A DNA stretch of 64,000 bases, from the NCBI GenBank assembly GCA_027577415.1, contig JANBQS010000007.1:20423-84422 (forward strand), given 5' to 3'. This document shows positions 31,040-41,275 of the stretch, piece by piece. Position numbers and translations under genes: made by a program. Each line of letters starts with the position of its first letter. Positions within the stretch are counted from its first letter, which is position 1. Source of the stretch: Coemansia sp. RSA 922 (lineage: Eukaryota > Kickxellomycota > Kickxellomycetes > Kickxellales > Kickxellaceae). The notes under the pieces were generated by a model. The model searched no databases. It was not told the DNA's origin and was given only the letters and a program-made list of their open reading frames with translations.

Positions 31040-32123
31040 ATCTATAATTTTTTTTTTTGGTCATTCGAAGTATATTATAACAAAATCAATTAGTTCTCAG
31101 TACAAAGGAATGTTGATGATTTGAGCATGCGGCCTACTGAGCTCTTCCCGCTTATGTAGTTGTGGACGATCATCTCATCCGACCTATCTTCTGAATAAGG
31201 CAGCTTTGATCCACCGTCAACTACTCATATATTGGCGGTATGCCCAACGTATAAATATATCCAGAATGTGCAGAGTTGCTCGGTGACACAAGAAGCATGA
31301 GCATCCTCTCTGCTGATTTTGTCGAGATATGTCAGACCATTACCAAAGTCGAGGAATGATGAAGCCAAGTGGACAAAGTTGGGAGGGGGTTGCCGTTTGG
31401 TTCAACTCGCCCTAGTTTGAGGAAAAGATATATTAACCTTGGGAAATATTATTGCGTTGCCACAAGTCCATACTCCTAACAACAGCAACATCGATTTAGA
31501 GCAAAATATATATCAGGAAACCAGTAGTGGATATATAAAGAGGCTTTAAAATAAAACGACACACTCACCAAGCTTTCAGAAGATATTGTGTGAATAATAA
31601 TAAAAATTATTTTGAATTTTGCTGTCAGTGGAGGCAAGCACGAGCATGGAGCTTATATAGGAAGGATGGTCAGTTCTGACCCGCGCCAAACAAAAAAAAA
31701 GTGATAGACTGTGATATCACCACGATGCGCGATAAAAGTTGATGATACCTTGATCCGAGCGCTAAAGCTATTAGTTGACCGACTAGGAGATTTGATTACA
31801 CTTTGACCAAAGTTTGGTGCTACGGCTTTTTGCCAACCGAATCCCTATTGATCGAGATCGACGCATCCGCTCCATAAAAGACGGAGCTCAGACAAAATAG
31901 ATTTTCAGTGTTTACGCGGGTGTAAATGATGGCAAATTTTCTTCTGTAATTTTGTTGGTAATTGAGATCGACAAACGTCAAGGCTGAGATGCTAAAAAAA
32001 AGAGGGTATACTATCACGCGTAAAAGATCATCAGTTTCAAGAGGGATATTTTGCAATAACAAGCAATATATTAGAAAGGAAAATAATAGTGTAACATGAA
32101 AATAAAAAAATTGAGCAATGTGG
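31040..32123. other. Intergenic region
   Basis: About 1.1 kb of AT-rich sequence, the 3' flanks of two convergent genes. No gene or RNA recognised. Confidence 0.35.
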
Positions 32124-33224
32124 TTAGATTCTCGCTGGCTTGGGTGCAGGAGTACCGAGATTGTACTTGCTGATGATAGACAAGATATTAGCCTCGTTGA
32201 GATCAAAAGTCGTACCCTGAACCATAGCAACCATGACCTCCTTTCCATAGTAACCGAACAAACGCTGAACGCGCTCAGCAGGATGTACAGGGTCAAAGAA
32301 ATAGTTAGTGCTTGGGTTCTTGCACAACAGATTCTGGTTCGCATCCAAGACCAACTGCAACAACGCCAAAAGCTTGTCCTCGGCCTGCACGAGATTCAAG
32401 AGATTGCCGCCGACACACGAAGTCTTGACATCAGTCAGTCCCAAGGCCGTCGATATGGCCGAGGACTGGACAGTGAGTTCAACGAAACCGCCAATATCCG
32501 CGATATTGAAGAATCCCAGGTCATTGGCGTTATTGGCTGCCCATGCGTGGGCCTTAGTGCTGAGTACGCGGTTATACTGAGTCACTGTGGCGTTCGATAT
32601 ATCTTGCATCTTGAGAAGCGCAGCCATGGGCGTATGCTGAATGGCTGCCAAATTGGGAACGACAATGTTCTTGAACCCGATCTTGCGCAATTGTTCCAAT
32701 TGACCCACCACGGAATTGGACAGAGTCTCGACAAAACTGTCAACCGTCATCTTATTTGTCGCGAGCTTAAACATCTGGACAAAGAAATCGTTTGCACCGA
32801 CTTCCAAAACAGCGATATCCAAAGAGCGCGTAGACGAAAGGGAGTAGAGTGGCCGGGTGAACTTGAAGTAGTTGATTTGGTCCTGAGTGCTTGGAATCTT
32901 GATGGGCATGGGGATGGGCAAAAAGTCCGTGAGCGAGGATTTCGAATTGTCAGAGGTGCTGCCGCCCGCCGCCTTGTTGTAGAGATTGTAACCGAGTAGT
33001 TTGGCCAAATACTCGTTCCACACGGGTCCAGACGAGAAACGACCTTCCCAGTAAGGCACGGGTGGGACTAGACCCAAGGTCAGTTGCTTGAGCGTGCCAA
33101 CATCGGAGAGAGAGTCGCCAAAAATGTACAGCGTGGGCTTGGCTGCAGCAGATGGAATCACGGCGGCTTGGATGCTGGAGGCAGCAACGGCGACAACGAC
33201 AGAGAGCGAGATGAGTAGTTTCAT
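32124..33224 (-). CDS. Secreted GDSL/SGNH hydrolase, 366 aa
   Basis: Signal peptide MKLLISLSVVVAVAASSIQA. Block I FGDSLSDVG supplies the nucleophile Ser, block III VLEVGANDFF contains the oxyanion Asn, and block V FDPVHPAERV has the catalytic Asp and His. A Gly for block II appears in NKAAGGSTSDN. The size and the GRFSSGPVWNEYLA segment match fungal extracellular esterase/lipase-type SGNH enzymes (CE16-like acetylesterases or phospholipase/lysophospholipase types). The exact substrate cannot be told. Intronless. The leader upstream is T-rich. Confidence 0.9.
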   Translation of the reverse strand: MKLLISLSVVVAVAASSIQAAVIPSAAAKPTLYIFGDSLSDVGTLKQLTLGLVPPVPYWEGRFSSGPVWNEYLAKLLGYNLYNKAAGGSTSDNSKSSLTDFLPIPMPIKIPSTQDQINYFKFTRPLYSLSSTRSLDIAVLEVGANDFFVQMFKLATNKMTVDSFVETLSNSVVGQLEQLRKIGFKNIVVPNLAAIQHTPMAALLKMQDISNATVTQYNRVLSTKAHAWAANNANDLGFFNIADIGGFVELTVQSSAISTALGLTDVKTSCVGGNLLNLVQAEDKLLALLQLVLDANQNLLCKNPSTNYFFDPVHPAERVQRLFGYYGKEVMVAMVQGTTFDLNEANILSIISKYNLGTPAPKPARI

Positions 33225-33924
33225 TCGGGAGTAGATTGTAGAAAGAATGGTGGTGGTGGTGCTTGTAATTACAAATATTTTTCCTATTCGGGAATAGGGC
33301 CTTTTATACGTAGGCGGTGGGCTAGAAATTCGCCACCACCGTGTTGCGAGCTCGATGGATATTCGGTTTGTTTATTCTGTAAGACTGCTATTAGTATAAG
33401 CTACCTGCGCTTTCCGAGACTGCTGATCCCGTACATAATTTTTTTTTTTACAATACTTTTATTGGACTGGCTAATGCTTTATCTCGTGAAAGTGCATATG
33501 TACAAGTCAAGTGATAGACCGAAAGGAACTACTACGGGACGGGATAGTAAAAATAGCGGGATGTCCGCATATTTCTTTTATTTAGCTGGTCTAAGCGGAG
33601 GAAATGGTCCCCCTCCTCACGTGGGTTTTGTGCACATTTCTCTAATGCCGACACCGACCCTTGTGCTACTACTGGTGAGGATTTGCACAGTTGCCTTTTC
33701 GGCAAACACCCTTATTGACACGAGCTAATGCATGAGGTAATACATGAGTGTGCTACCATATCGTGGGATCCAGTAACAGAGATGGTGATCAGGTAATTAA
33801 TTAGCGTTTGGCGTCAAACCATGTGACGTTCAAAAAAGTTTGGTTGATGGTGTATGTTTTGAATTGAGCTTGCATATTTATTCTCTGCATTTTATTCTTT
33901 TATTTTATTTTATTTTTTGCTCTA
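33225..33924. other. Divergent intergenic region between GDSL hydrolase and Shg1-Tudor gene
   Basis: Holds both promoters; a CTTTTATACG near 33300-33309 fits a TATA box for the hydrolase (minus strand). No gene recognised. Confidence 0.35.
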
Positions 33925-35469
33925 ATGGCGCAGGTGTCTGCCGAGCAAGTGCTAGCCAAACTAAAGCAAAATGGCACGTTTGATATGATGCGACAGCAAA
34001 TGCTTTCCTCGTTCTTGGGCAGCTCACGTAGCTCGGAATTCGACCTTTTAGTAAAAGACTTTTTAGAGCGAGCATTGCCCGACAATACCACGAGAGGGCC
34101 CGATCTCAACCAGCTTCTAGAAAAACGTGTGGTTCGTGACTTGGAGCGACAAGGAGCGTTAGAGCAGTTAGAGAAAGATGCGCGGAACTTTTGGCTAACT
34201 GGAGACCGCAGCGATACTACTACGAAGAGCATTGAGAGCGCAATAGGTGACCTACAAAGTGGCGGAGCCGAGTGTTTGTCTATGTTGGATGTTGACCCGC
34301 CGAGAATATCGGGTGGACAGGCTTCGCGTAGTCACAATTACTATCGAAGAGGCGATACCGTGGTAGCGTTCATATCTTTATGTGACACTTTGTGCGAGCG
34401 AGAGCCGCCCTATATATGCGTGGCAGCCGAAGTGACAGCCTGCGACGCAGTTAAGAACATGTACACGGTGCGAGATCCTGACGCCGGGGCTCGAAGCACA
34501 TGGGTGGTATACTGGGACCAACTCTTGGCCATCAAACGACCGTATGAGTGCAAGTACCAAGTAGGCGACCAGGTCTATGCTTTATACCGCGACGACCATG
34601 GCACTGATACGGCGGTCAGTACCGAGTTCTTCCCTGGTCGCGTGCTGAGCGTGGGGCAATTGTCCCTGGCTGTGAAGTTCGACTCGGGCGCTCTGGCGCA
34701 TGTGTATTATGACGAGGTGTTTGCCGCAGGCAGGGTCGGATTTCTGCGGAATAAGAGTGCGGAGAGGAGGCGGAGGAGAGAAGAGGGCGCCATGGTGGAG
34801 ACTGCGAAGGGCAGGACTGTGCCGTCATTTACGGGCTTCTGGCCCGAGGACGCTGCTCCCGAGCTCAACAAGCATGGGAGAAAGGTCAGGTATCGACAGA
34901 TGCCTCCGATCCTTGTCGCTCATGATCCTGTGACAGGTACCGGTCATAAGGAAAGGCGGAAGAGCCAGGGCACTGAGCTTGTTAATATCTCGCGCCATTC
35001 GAGCCCTGGCTCAGACATGGATATTGACAACAGCTCGCCTGAGCCGCCATCACCAGCGGTTCAGCCAGTTGCCCGGCCTCAGCAACACCAGCAGCAGCAA
35101 CAGCCGCATGCTGTTAAAGCCCAGCTGCCTGTGCGGCGCCCATCGCCCGGCTCGGAGGAGGACGGTGAGATTGGGGGCGAAGAAGGCGAATGCATCAGCG
35201 ACTCGGCGCATCGCAGGGTTGCCAGCCCCTCGCGTGGCCGATATGCTCAGGATACCCGCGATGACTCGAGTCGTCGCTCGCGTTGGGACTACCGCTCGCC
35301 CGCGCGTAGAAGCGAGCGTAGCAGGTCTCGGTTCGGCTCTTCTACACATTATAGGCCACCGTATGACAGAGGGGAGTACCGCAGATCGAGGCGGTCTCGG
35401 TCTAGAGGATCATCGCCGCAGTCGTCGAGACATGGGTACCGCGATGACCGGTATCACCCAAGGAGATGA
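33925..35469 (+). CDS. Shg1/BOD1-like, double-Tudor (SGF29-like), SR-tailed protein, 514 aa
   Basis: Residues about 5-95 (VSAEQVLAKLKQNGTFD through LVKDFLERAL to LERQGALEQLEKDARNFW) match the BOD1/SHG1 domain of COMPASS subunits. Residues about 130-265 look like a tandem Tudor: RRGDTVVAFISL, then AAEVTACDAVKNMYTVRDPD, then YQVGDQVYALY, then TEFFPGRVL and LAVKFDSG. That is the order seen in SGF29, the SAGA subunit that reads H3K4me2/3. The C-terminal 190 residues are Pro/Ser/Gln-rich and end in an Arg-Ser-rich tail (SRRSRWDYRSPARRSERSRS). COMPASS writes H3K4 methylation and SGF29 reads it, so the joining is suggestive. The Tudor assignment rests on pattern only. Likely nuclear. Confidence 0.7.
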   Translation: MAQVSAEQVLAKLKQNGTFDMMRQQMLSSFLGSSRSSEFDLLVKDFLERALPDNTTRGPDLNQLLEKRVVRDLERQGALEQLEKDARNFWLTGDRSDTTTKSIESAIGDLQSGGAECLSMLDVDPPRISGGQASRSHNYYRRGDTVVAFISLCDTLCEREPPYICVAAEVTACDAVKNMYTVRDPDAGARSTWVVYWDQLLAIKRPYECKYQVGDQVYALYRDDHGTDTAVSTEFFPGRVLSVGQLSLAVKFDSGALAHVYYDEVFAAGRVGFLRNKSAERRRRREEGAMVETAKGRTVPSFTGFWPEDAAPELNKHGRKVRYRQMPPILVAHDPVTGTGHKERRKSQGTELVNISRHSSPGSDMDIDNSSPEPPSPAVQPVARPQQHQQQQQPHAVKAQLPVRRPSPGSEEDGEIGGEEGECISDSAHRRVASPSRGRYAQDTRDDSSRRSRWDYRSPARRSERSRSRFGSSTHYRPPYDRGEYRRSRRSRSRGSSPQSSRHGYRDDRYHPRR

Positions 35470-35617
35470 TGAGGGGGATTGCGCGTTCATTCAATGCTAT
35501 GTGTGTATTTTCGTATGTCTATTTTTATGATGTGCTCAGCTCTTTTTTCTTTCTTTCCTTCTTTATTTCGTACTTCAACTTTTGTAACAATTGGACATCT
35601 AACAGCATATACCTGGA

Positions 35618-37492
35618 ATGATTGCTATATTCTCTCTGTTGCTCATCTTTAGTGTGGCTGCCAGCGGTGCGCCAAAGCCGATAAGACCGATGCACTCGCA
35701 GAGGCCCGCGTTTAACATATACGAGCAGCCCTTGCGCGTTAACGTGAGCCTGGGTTTGCGCAGTTTGGCCAGAGACCTCGTCACTTTGCCGCATAAGCGC
35801 CAGTGGTCCCAGCTCGGCGACCAGATCGCCACTGCCACTGCCTACCTCGGCACACGCCACGCAATTCCTTCTGGATCCGTTGCCATCACGGACGCGTATA
35901 CTGACAGCATCTCAGGAATTACTCACGTATATGCGCGTCAAACCATCAATGGGCTGCCAGTGATTAATGGTCTGGCCAATGTCAATATCGATGCCAATGG
36001 ACACGTCATTTCCGCCTCTCAGTCTTTTGCACCGCCATCCTTGGCAACATCCTCTTCGATCGGTACTGATAGTTTCTCGCTCGACTCGGCCCTCGCTTCA
36101 CTCATCGCCTATGTTGGACCCGAGTCCAATACTGACATGTCTCCGAGCACATCGCCGGCTAATATCAGCAATGGACAATGCACGGCGTCCAAAGCGCTGA
36201 TCTACGCTGCTAATGGTATTGTGACTCCTGTGTGGCACATGTCATTGAGACGCGCAGATCACTGGTGGAGCGCATGTGTGAACACCGAGCTTGGACGTAT
36301 CGAGTCTCTTTGCGACTGGACGTATACATCCGAGGCTTTTCGCGTATTCCCGCGCACTGTCCTGTCGCCGTCAGACGGTACGATGCAGATGGTTGTCAGT
36401 CCGGCCAACACTACAGCTAGTCCCAAGGGCTGGGTCACGATGAATACTACGGCGGGGAATAACGTCTGGGCGCAAAGCAGCAGTTCCGGTAGCAATGATA
36501 TGTGGATTAACAGCTATCGGCCGACTGCAAGCAACAAGACCTTTGACTACCCGCTTGATTTGACTCAGCAGCCGGCGACGTATCTGGACTTTTCCATTAC
36601 GCAGTTGTTCTACACGGTCAACACCATGCACGACCTGGCGTTTATCTACGGGTTCGACGAGGCAGCTGGCAACTTTCAGGACGTCAACTATAGCGGACTG
36701 GGGAAAGGCGGCGACTACGTTATTGCTACAGCGCAGGACAGCAGTGGCGTGAACAATGCCATGTTTGAGTCGCCGCCTGACGGGCAGCACGGGCGGATGC
36801 GCATGTTTGTGTGGACAAAGACCACTCCCAATCGTGACGGCGATTTGGAGCAAGACATTGTAGCGCACGAGTTTACACATGGCATTTCAAGCCGGCTGAC
36901 TGGCGGGCCTGCCAACGCCGACTGTCTCGGCGACGGCGAGCCTGCTGGGATGGGTGAAGGATGGAGTGACGCAGTAGCCAACCTCTTGCGCATCCGAGTC
37001 AACCACACGCGTAATGTCGATATAATCGTGGGCGAGTACGTCTATGGAGCCGGTATCCGCAAGTACCCGTACTCGACCAGTCTGAAAACCAACCCTACCA
37101 CGTATGGCTACCTCGACAAGCCCGAATTCAAGGAGGTGCACGCTGTCGGCGAGGTGTGGGCTGAGATGCTGTATGAGGTCACATGGAACCTGGTGGACAA
37201 GAACGGAATTTCTGGCGACCTGCTTGCGCATGACTTGACAAAGGGCAATGCGCTAATGATGCAGATTATGCTGGGCGGAATGAAGCTCCAGCCATGCAAT
37301 CCGTCCTTTGTTGACGCGCGTAACGCTATTGTTCAAGCCGAAAATACTCTGACTGGCGGCAAAAACCATTGCGCGTTGTGGCACGGGTTTGCGAAGCGCG
37401 GGCTGGGCATCGGCGCCAAATTCGATGGACGCCAGCGCAAAGAGGACTTTGGCGTGCCGGAAGCATGTCTACTTGAGAAAAGTAGGGTGTAG
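35618..37492 (+). CDS. Fungalysin, extracellular metalloprotease (peptidase family M36), 624 aa
   Basis: Secreted zinc endoprotease made as a zymogen. A signal peptide (MIAIFSLLLIFSVAASGA) is followed by an FTP-type propeptide (about 60-210, containing THVYARQTINGLPVINGLAN) and the catalytic domain. The zinc site is HEFTH near residue 418 (VAHEFTHGISSRLTGG) with the downstream third ligand in GMGEGWSDAVAN. Late conserved blocks EVWAEMLYEVTWNL, MMQIMLGGMKLQPCNP and LWHGFAKRGLG are all present. Length is normal for the family. It lies only 148 bp after the Shg1-Tudor gene on the same strand. Fungalysins degrade external proteins such as elastin, collagen or plant chitinases (family knowledge); the target here is unknown. 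Confidence 0.95.
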   Translation: MIAIFSLLLIFSVAASGAPKPIRPMHSQRPAFNIYEQPLRVNVSLGLRSLARDLVTLPHKRQWSQLGDQIATATAYLGTRHAIPSGSVAITDAYTDSISGITHVYARQTINGLPVINGLANVNIDANGHVISASQSFAPPSLATSSSIGTDSFSLDSALASLIAYVGPESNTDMSPSTSPANISNGQCTASKALIYAANGIVTPVWHMSLRRADHWWSACVNTELGRIESLCDWTYTSEAFRVFPRTVLSPSDGTMQMVVSPANTTASPKGWVTMNTTAGNNVWAQSSSSGSNDMWINSYRPTASNKTFDYPLDLTQQPATYLDFSITQLFYTVNTMHDLAFIYGFDEAAGNFQDVNYSGLGKGGDYVIATAQDSSGVNNAMFESPPDGQHGRMRMFVWTKTTPNRDGDLEQDIVAHEFTHGISSRLTGGPANADCLGDGEPAGMGEGWSDAVANLLRIRVNHTRNVDIIVGEYVYGAGIRKYPYSTSLKTNPTTYGYLDKPEFKEVHAVGEVWAEMLYEVTWNLVDKNGISGDLLAHDLTKGNALMMQIMLGGMKLQPCNPSFVDARNAIVQAENTLTGGKNHCALWHGFAKRGLGIGAKFDGRQRKEDFGVPEACLLEKSRV

Positions 37493-38321
37493 CTTTCGTC
37501 TTGGCATTCAGGAGGGGTTCTTTTTGAATATAAAGCAAACAGAGACGTTCCTTTCTCCCTTTTGTTTTAACTAGAACAATGATCGCCAATACGAGAAAAG
37601 AAGCCAGTGGTTGTCTTCAAAGAATAGACCACTATATGTGCAAATATGGCTATTGCTCTTTGACTGATGTTGCCTTTTGCCTCTCCTTTTTTCAGGCATG
37701 CACGTACCGCGGTCTAATTGTGCTTTTTTTATTGCTCTCACTGAGTATGAAATGGCTAGTTGTTTACAAGTTTGAGCTGCAGCAAATTGTGCATGGGGAG
37801 CGGCACTAATTGTGTCTGTGTGCATTCCCTTGCGTCCCTGTGGTTGCATGATCTGGCTGAATGCATACCGTCGCTCACTTTCTCATATAAAGAGAACACC
37901 CCTTCCCCCACTGTGAAAGAAAAAGTGGGTTTCCAGCTGCTCGGTGTCCTATACTTTCCCCTCTTTTTTTATGTTTATGAATATCACGTCTATCTCTTTA
38001 CGCATTTTTTTATTTAACGAATCTCGGTAACTTAGAAGGTAAGCTTACCATAGAGCCAGAGATAAAGAAAAGAAAAAAACAAAGTGCCCTGCATTTTAAG
38101 ACCTGCATGAGAATGCCTGCTCAGCGGGTATTGTCAGTATCCAGATTCACACACACACTGAACACTTTTTATTTTGACAATGAAAGAGGGATATTGTACC
38201 TGCTGATCAAATTGCTCATGAGCAAAAAAAAAAAAAAGATGCATGTGTCCCTGAATGTACTGCAGCTCTCTTGTTTCTCTACTCTACTCTAATTTTATTT
38301 TATTTTTGTATTTTATAGACA
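37493..38321. other. Intergenic region
   Basis: About 0.8 kb containing the fungalysin 3' flank and the promoter of the 7TM protein (pyrimidine-rich just before its ATG). No gene recognised. Confidence 0.35.
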
Positions 38322-39785
38322 ATGTCTTCGTTTGCGTATACACCTGCCGAACAGAACCGGGTCAAACTAGCTGCTGCGCTCGGTTACCATTTAGATCCGA
38401 TCAGTTATAAAGACCTAGCGCTGATAATAACGATATCCGTAGTCTACGGGATAGACCTATTGGCAGTTATTTTCATGCTGTGGAACCGCAACTACCCACC
38501 CTTGAAATCCAAACGACCACTGCTAATGGCCGCAGCATTCGCCTCGTGTGTTTGCTGGTTTATCGGCGACCTACAGATCAACGGACATTTACACTTGGCA
38601 CAGACGGGGTTGACTAACTGTCGGGGTATCGGACTCTGGGTCCGAGTACTTTTGGGCGTATGCACAGTGAGCTCATTGATCGCCCTTCGTTCGTACGGGT
38701 TGTTCCGCGTATTTAGACAGAATAGGCCCTATAGGGGTTTGGGCCTGTACTTGCCGTTTTTGATCTACTGCGGCTGTACCTTGGTTTATGGAGTTATTGC
38801 GCAGTTGTTGGGTCCCGAAAAAACCGTCGAGTACTTACCACTCCTAGATCTCTGTTATTGTCCAAAACCGTTCCGAGCGGCGCTTTATGTCTATATCTGG
38901 ACTACTTGGCTCTTTGTGGCGTTCGTTGATTGGCATATCCGCGGAATCAAAAGCTCGTTTAACGAAAGTAGAGAAATGGCCATGTCCTGCTTTTTTGTAT
39001 TCGCCATACTAACATTCTCGACCGCCTTGCAGTTTGCCCAGCCCAATTATCCGTTTCACCAGACTCAGCGACTATTGACAACGGCTATGGACCATCTGGG
39101 TACTAACCTAGTTTGGTGGGCAATCATGGGCGAACCACTTTTCAACTGCGTGTTCCGTAGACGGCGGTATTTGGAGTATTGGACGGCTAAATTGAAAAAA
39201 GACGGGCTACAAAACGCTTACGATATCGGGTCGTCTAGTGGACATTCAGCAGAAAATAATCTTACGTATGACGATGATGAAGAGTTTTTCTTCTCCAGTC
39301 CCAACCAACCTACTCCCGTGTACCTGCCGAATGGTGAGCCGAGACCTGTATCTGGGCATAAGCGGAGAGCCAAATTTGCTCCTAACCGGGATTCGACTAT
39401 CACAAAGAAACAACTGGTAATACCGCCTATTATGTCTAAATTACCGCCCTGTGGCGATCCGTTTGATATCCCGCCAATGACTCCAACTACTGCTGTCAAT
39501 TCGCCGAAATCCGACGACCCATTCAAACGATTCAGCAGTAACTTTCGACCCACCAGTCAGGCATATGAGCAACCAGATCGTACGAGTCGTGCGTATTCTA
39601 ATGTACCAGGTACTGTTCTCGCCCAGGAATCGCAGTCGGTGCTGCCACCAGCAGGATCGAATTTGTCGCTGGATAGTATTTCCGATCAGAGAATCGCTGG
39701 TAGCGATGAGCGCCGCTGGTCTCAGAGCAGTAGTACTGATGACGAGGACTATGTAAGGTCGCCAACTAATCGACATATTATCTAA
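38322..39785 (+). CDS. Seven-transmembrane receptor-like protein, 487 aa
   Basis: Seven hydrophobic segments occupy about residues 30-275 (first near DLALIITISVVYGIDLLAVIF, last near TNLVWWAIMGEPLFNCVF). The N-terminus is short and has no signal peptide. A long Ser/Pro-rich cytoplasmic tail (about 280-487) carries many possible phosphosites and no RGS domain. The middle segment CRGIGLWVRVLLGVC and the following RSYGLFRVFRQNRPYRG loop recall the 7TM halves of fungal RGS-type and class-C-like receptors. G-protein coupling is an inference. Intronless; the ATG context is ACAATG. Confidence 0.7.
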   Translation: MSSFAYTPAEQNRVKLAAALGYHLDPISYKDLALIITISVVYGIDLLAVIFMLWNRNYPPLKSKRPLLMAAAFASCVCWFIGDLQINGHLHLAQTGLTNCRGIGLWVRVLLGVCTVSSLIALRSYGLFRVFRQNRPYRGLGLYLPFLIYCGCTLVYGVIAQLLGPEKTVEYLPLLDLCYCPKPFRAALYVYIWTTWLFVAFVDWHIRGIKSSFNESREMAMSCFFVFAILTFSTALQFAQPNYPFHQTQRLLTTAMDHLGTNLVWWAIMGEPLFNCVFRRRRYLEYWTAKLKKDGLQNAYDIGSSSGHSAENNLTYDDDEEFFFSSPNQPTPVYLPNGEPRPVSGHKRRAKFAPNRDSTITKKQLVIPPIMSKLPPCGDPFDIPPMTPTTAVNSPKSDDPFKRFSSNFRPTSQAYEQPDRTSRAYSNVPGTVLAQESQSVLPPAGSNLSLDSISDQRIAGSDERRWSQSSSTDDEDYVRSPTNRHII

Positions 39786-40506
39786 GTGGGTTTTTTGTTT
39801 TAAACATGTACAAATGTATATTGGTGTAAGAAAAAATAGTAGGTGATACTCAAAATAATTTATACTTTTGGCATTTTCCTTGGTTTAATGAGACGTGAGT
39901 TTATAAGTAAGGCTGAAGAAGAATTCTCGCTGTTTGGACAATGCTACAACCTTCCATTCCCTCACTTCCACTCTAATTCGTATTTCAAGAAGACTATGCT
40001 CCATCTCCATGAATATGAAGAACCATGGATTTTGATGTCTCTGGATTAGCTCCATATAAAACCAGAATGTTATTAGACCAGGTCTTAATCAGGTTTATAA
40101 TATTACATTTATCAAATGACACCTTTTTTATTGCTGGCCAATGCTATCGAGTCCAATAAATATTTCCTCCAAATTTAAATAATAAAAATTAGTCATGAAT
40201 GTACTCTACACTGCTAAACTCTTCTGAACTATGAGACTTATATCCATCAGAGGGTGCACTACTGATGCTAAAGACAGCTGACATGTAATCTAAAACAGAA
40301 TATTTGGCGGTGTTGTGGGGGAGTAGTGTTAGAAGCCTAGTTTTCTATTTGGAACTAATGATATTAGAAAACAAGGGAAAAAACTTTCCACTTATTAATT
40401 GAGATTCTAAATAAGGGAAACATGTTAGTACTGAAACAATTACTGTGATTATCAGAGTCAGGCATAACCCCTTGTTATCACATATGACGCCCTAGTCTAC
40501 TCTTAG
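39786..40506. other. Intergenic region at the left border of the small-gene cluster
   Basis: AT-rich, about 0.7 kb. 3' flank of the minus-strand small gene at 40507. No gene recognised. Confidence 0.35.
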
Positions 40507-40785
40507 CTAATCTGTAGTGCTCATAGGCAAGGAAGAGGATATACGGAAATAGATTCTAGTTTCTGTTGCTATTTCCATGATTTGATCATAGACGAGTGGG
40601 AGAGAGTCCACACCATCTTCTTTTGTATAGAACACAATCACAGAAGTCGACCCAGGCCATAATCCCTCATTATCCATTAGCCCACACACTGATCTTTCCC
40701 ACGATTGAAGTGTCCCTTCACTACTTATATTAACTAAAGAACTCCAACGGGCATTATCCTCATAATGAAACCAAATCAAAGGCAT
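40507..40785 (-). CDS. Small orphan-family protein A, 92 aa
   Basis: Intronless and AT-rich, without signal peptide or membrane helix. It begins MPLIWFHYEDN, comparable with MPKFTFHYERD of the gene at 43575. A central strand pair VIVFYTKEDGVDSLPLVYDQ matches MLAFYVKDDEFVCKMIHSED there, and it ends in ETRIYFRI. So these two are paralogues although overall identity is low. The upstream 330 bp are far better conserved than the coding parts. Strand-rich layout of about 90 residues; a ubiquitin-like fold is possible but unproven. Function unknown. Confidence 0.6.
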   Translation of the reverse strand: MPLIWFHYEDNARWSSLVNISSEGTLQSWERSVCGLMDNEGLWPGSTSVIVFYTKEDGVDSLPLVYDQIMEIATETRIYFRISSSLPMSTTD

Positions 40786-41275
40786 AGTTTATAAGTGAAT
40801 ATATCTGTCAAGTAGGGTAGGGATATGTGTTCAAGTGACGATGTCGGTGTAAGAATATAGAAGAAGAAAAAAGGGAAGCAGCTGGCTGTCTTTTTATATT
40901 ATTCTCCACAACAATTTTCCACTGCACTTTTTTTGCTCAATGGTCAATGATTGGGCGGGGGTGCTCTGACTGCAACCTGGCAAGTAGAGCATCCCCAATA
41001 TTTTCTTTAAAAGGGCTTCAAAGGACTGAATTTATTTTGAAGTCATGAAAATATATTAGCTCTTTTAAGCTCCAAAAGGGACTGATGTCATTTGTATATT
41101 AGTGATGTCATAATCCCCAAAATTTTTGTAAAAAAAAGAGAAAAAGAAAGACCAAAAATAGCTGCCACTTCTTTTCTTTAAAGAAAACAGCTTACTTTAG
41201 CTGCGGCAAAAGAAAAAAAGCCCACTCTTTCAATATCGTTTTTTTGTGCTATTGGAAACTTTTACCCATGTTTCA
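40786..41275 (-). promoter_or_regulatory. Conserved upstream cassette of small gene A
   Basis: Elements, in plus-strand coordinates: a TATA box (minus-strand TATAAAAA, 40891-40898, 113 bp before the ATG); an inverted repeat GGGGGTGCTCT / AGAGCATCCCC (40957-40967 with 40986-40996, 18-nt spacer); a 99-bp block (41014-41112) with about four differences from 44078-44176, containing two direct TGATGTCAT copies and CTTCAAA/TTTGAAG; and a weaker shared part to about 41275. Confidence 0.65.

Noticed and set aside
32118..32999. 293-codon plus frame inside the GDSL hydrolase
   Set aside because: Antisense shadow; the minus-strand gene has a signal peptide and all catalytic blocks.
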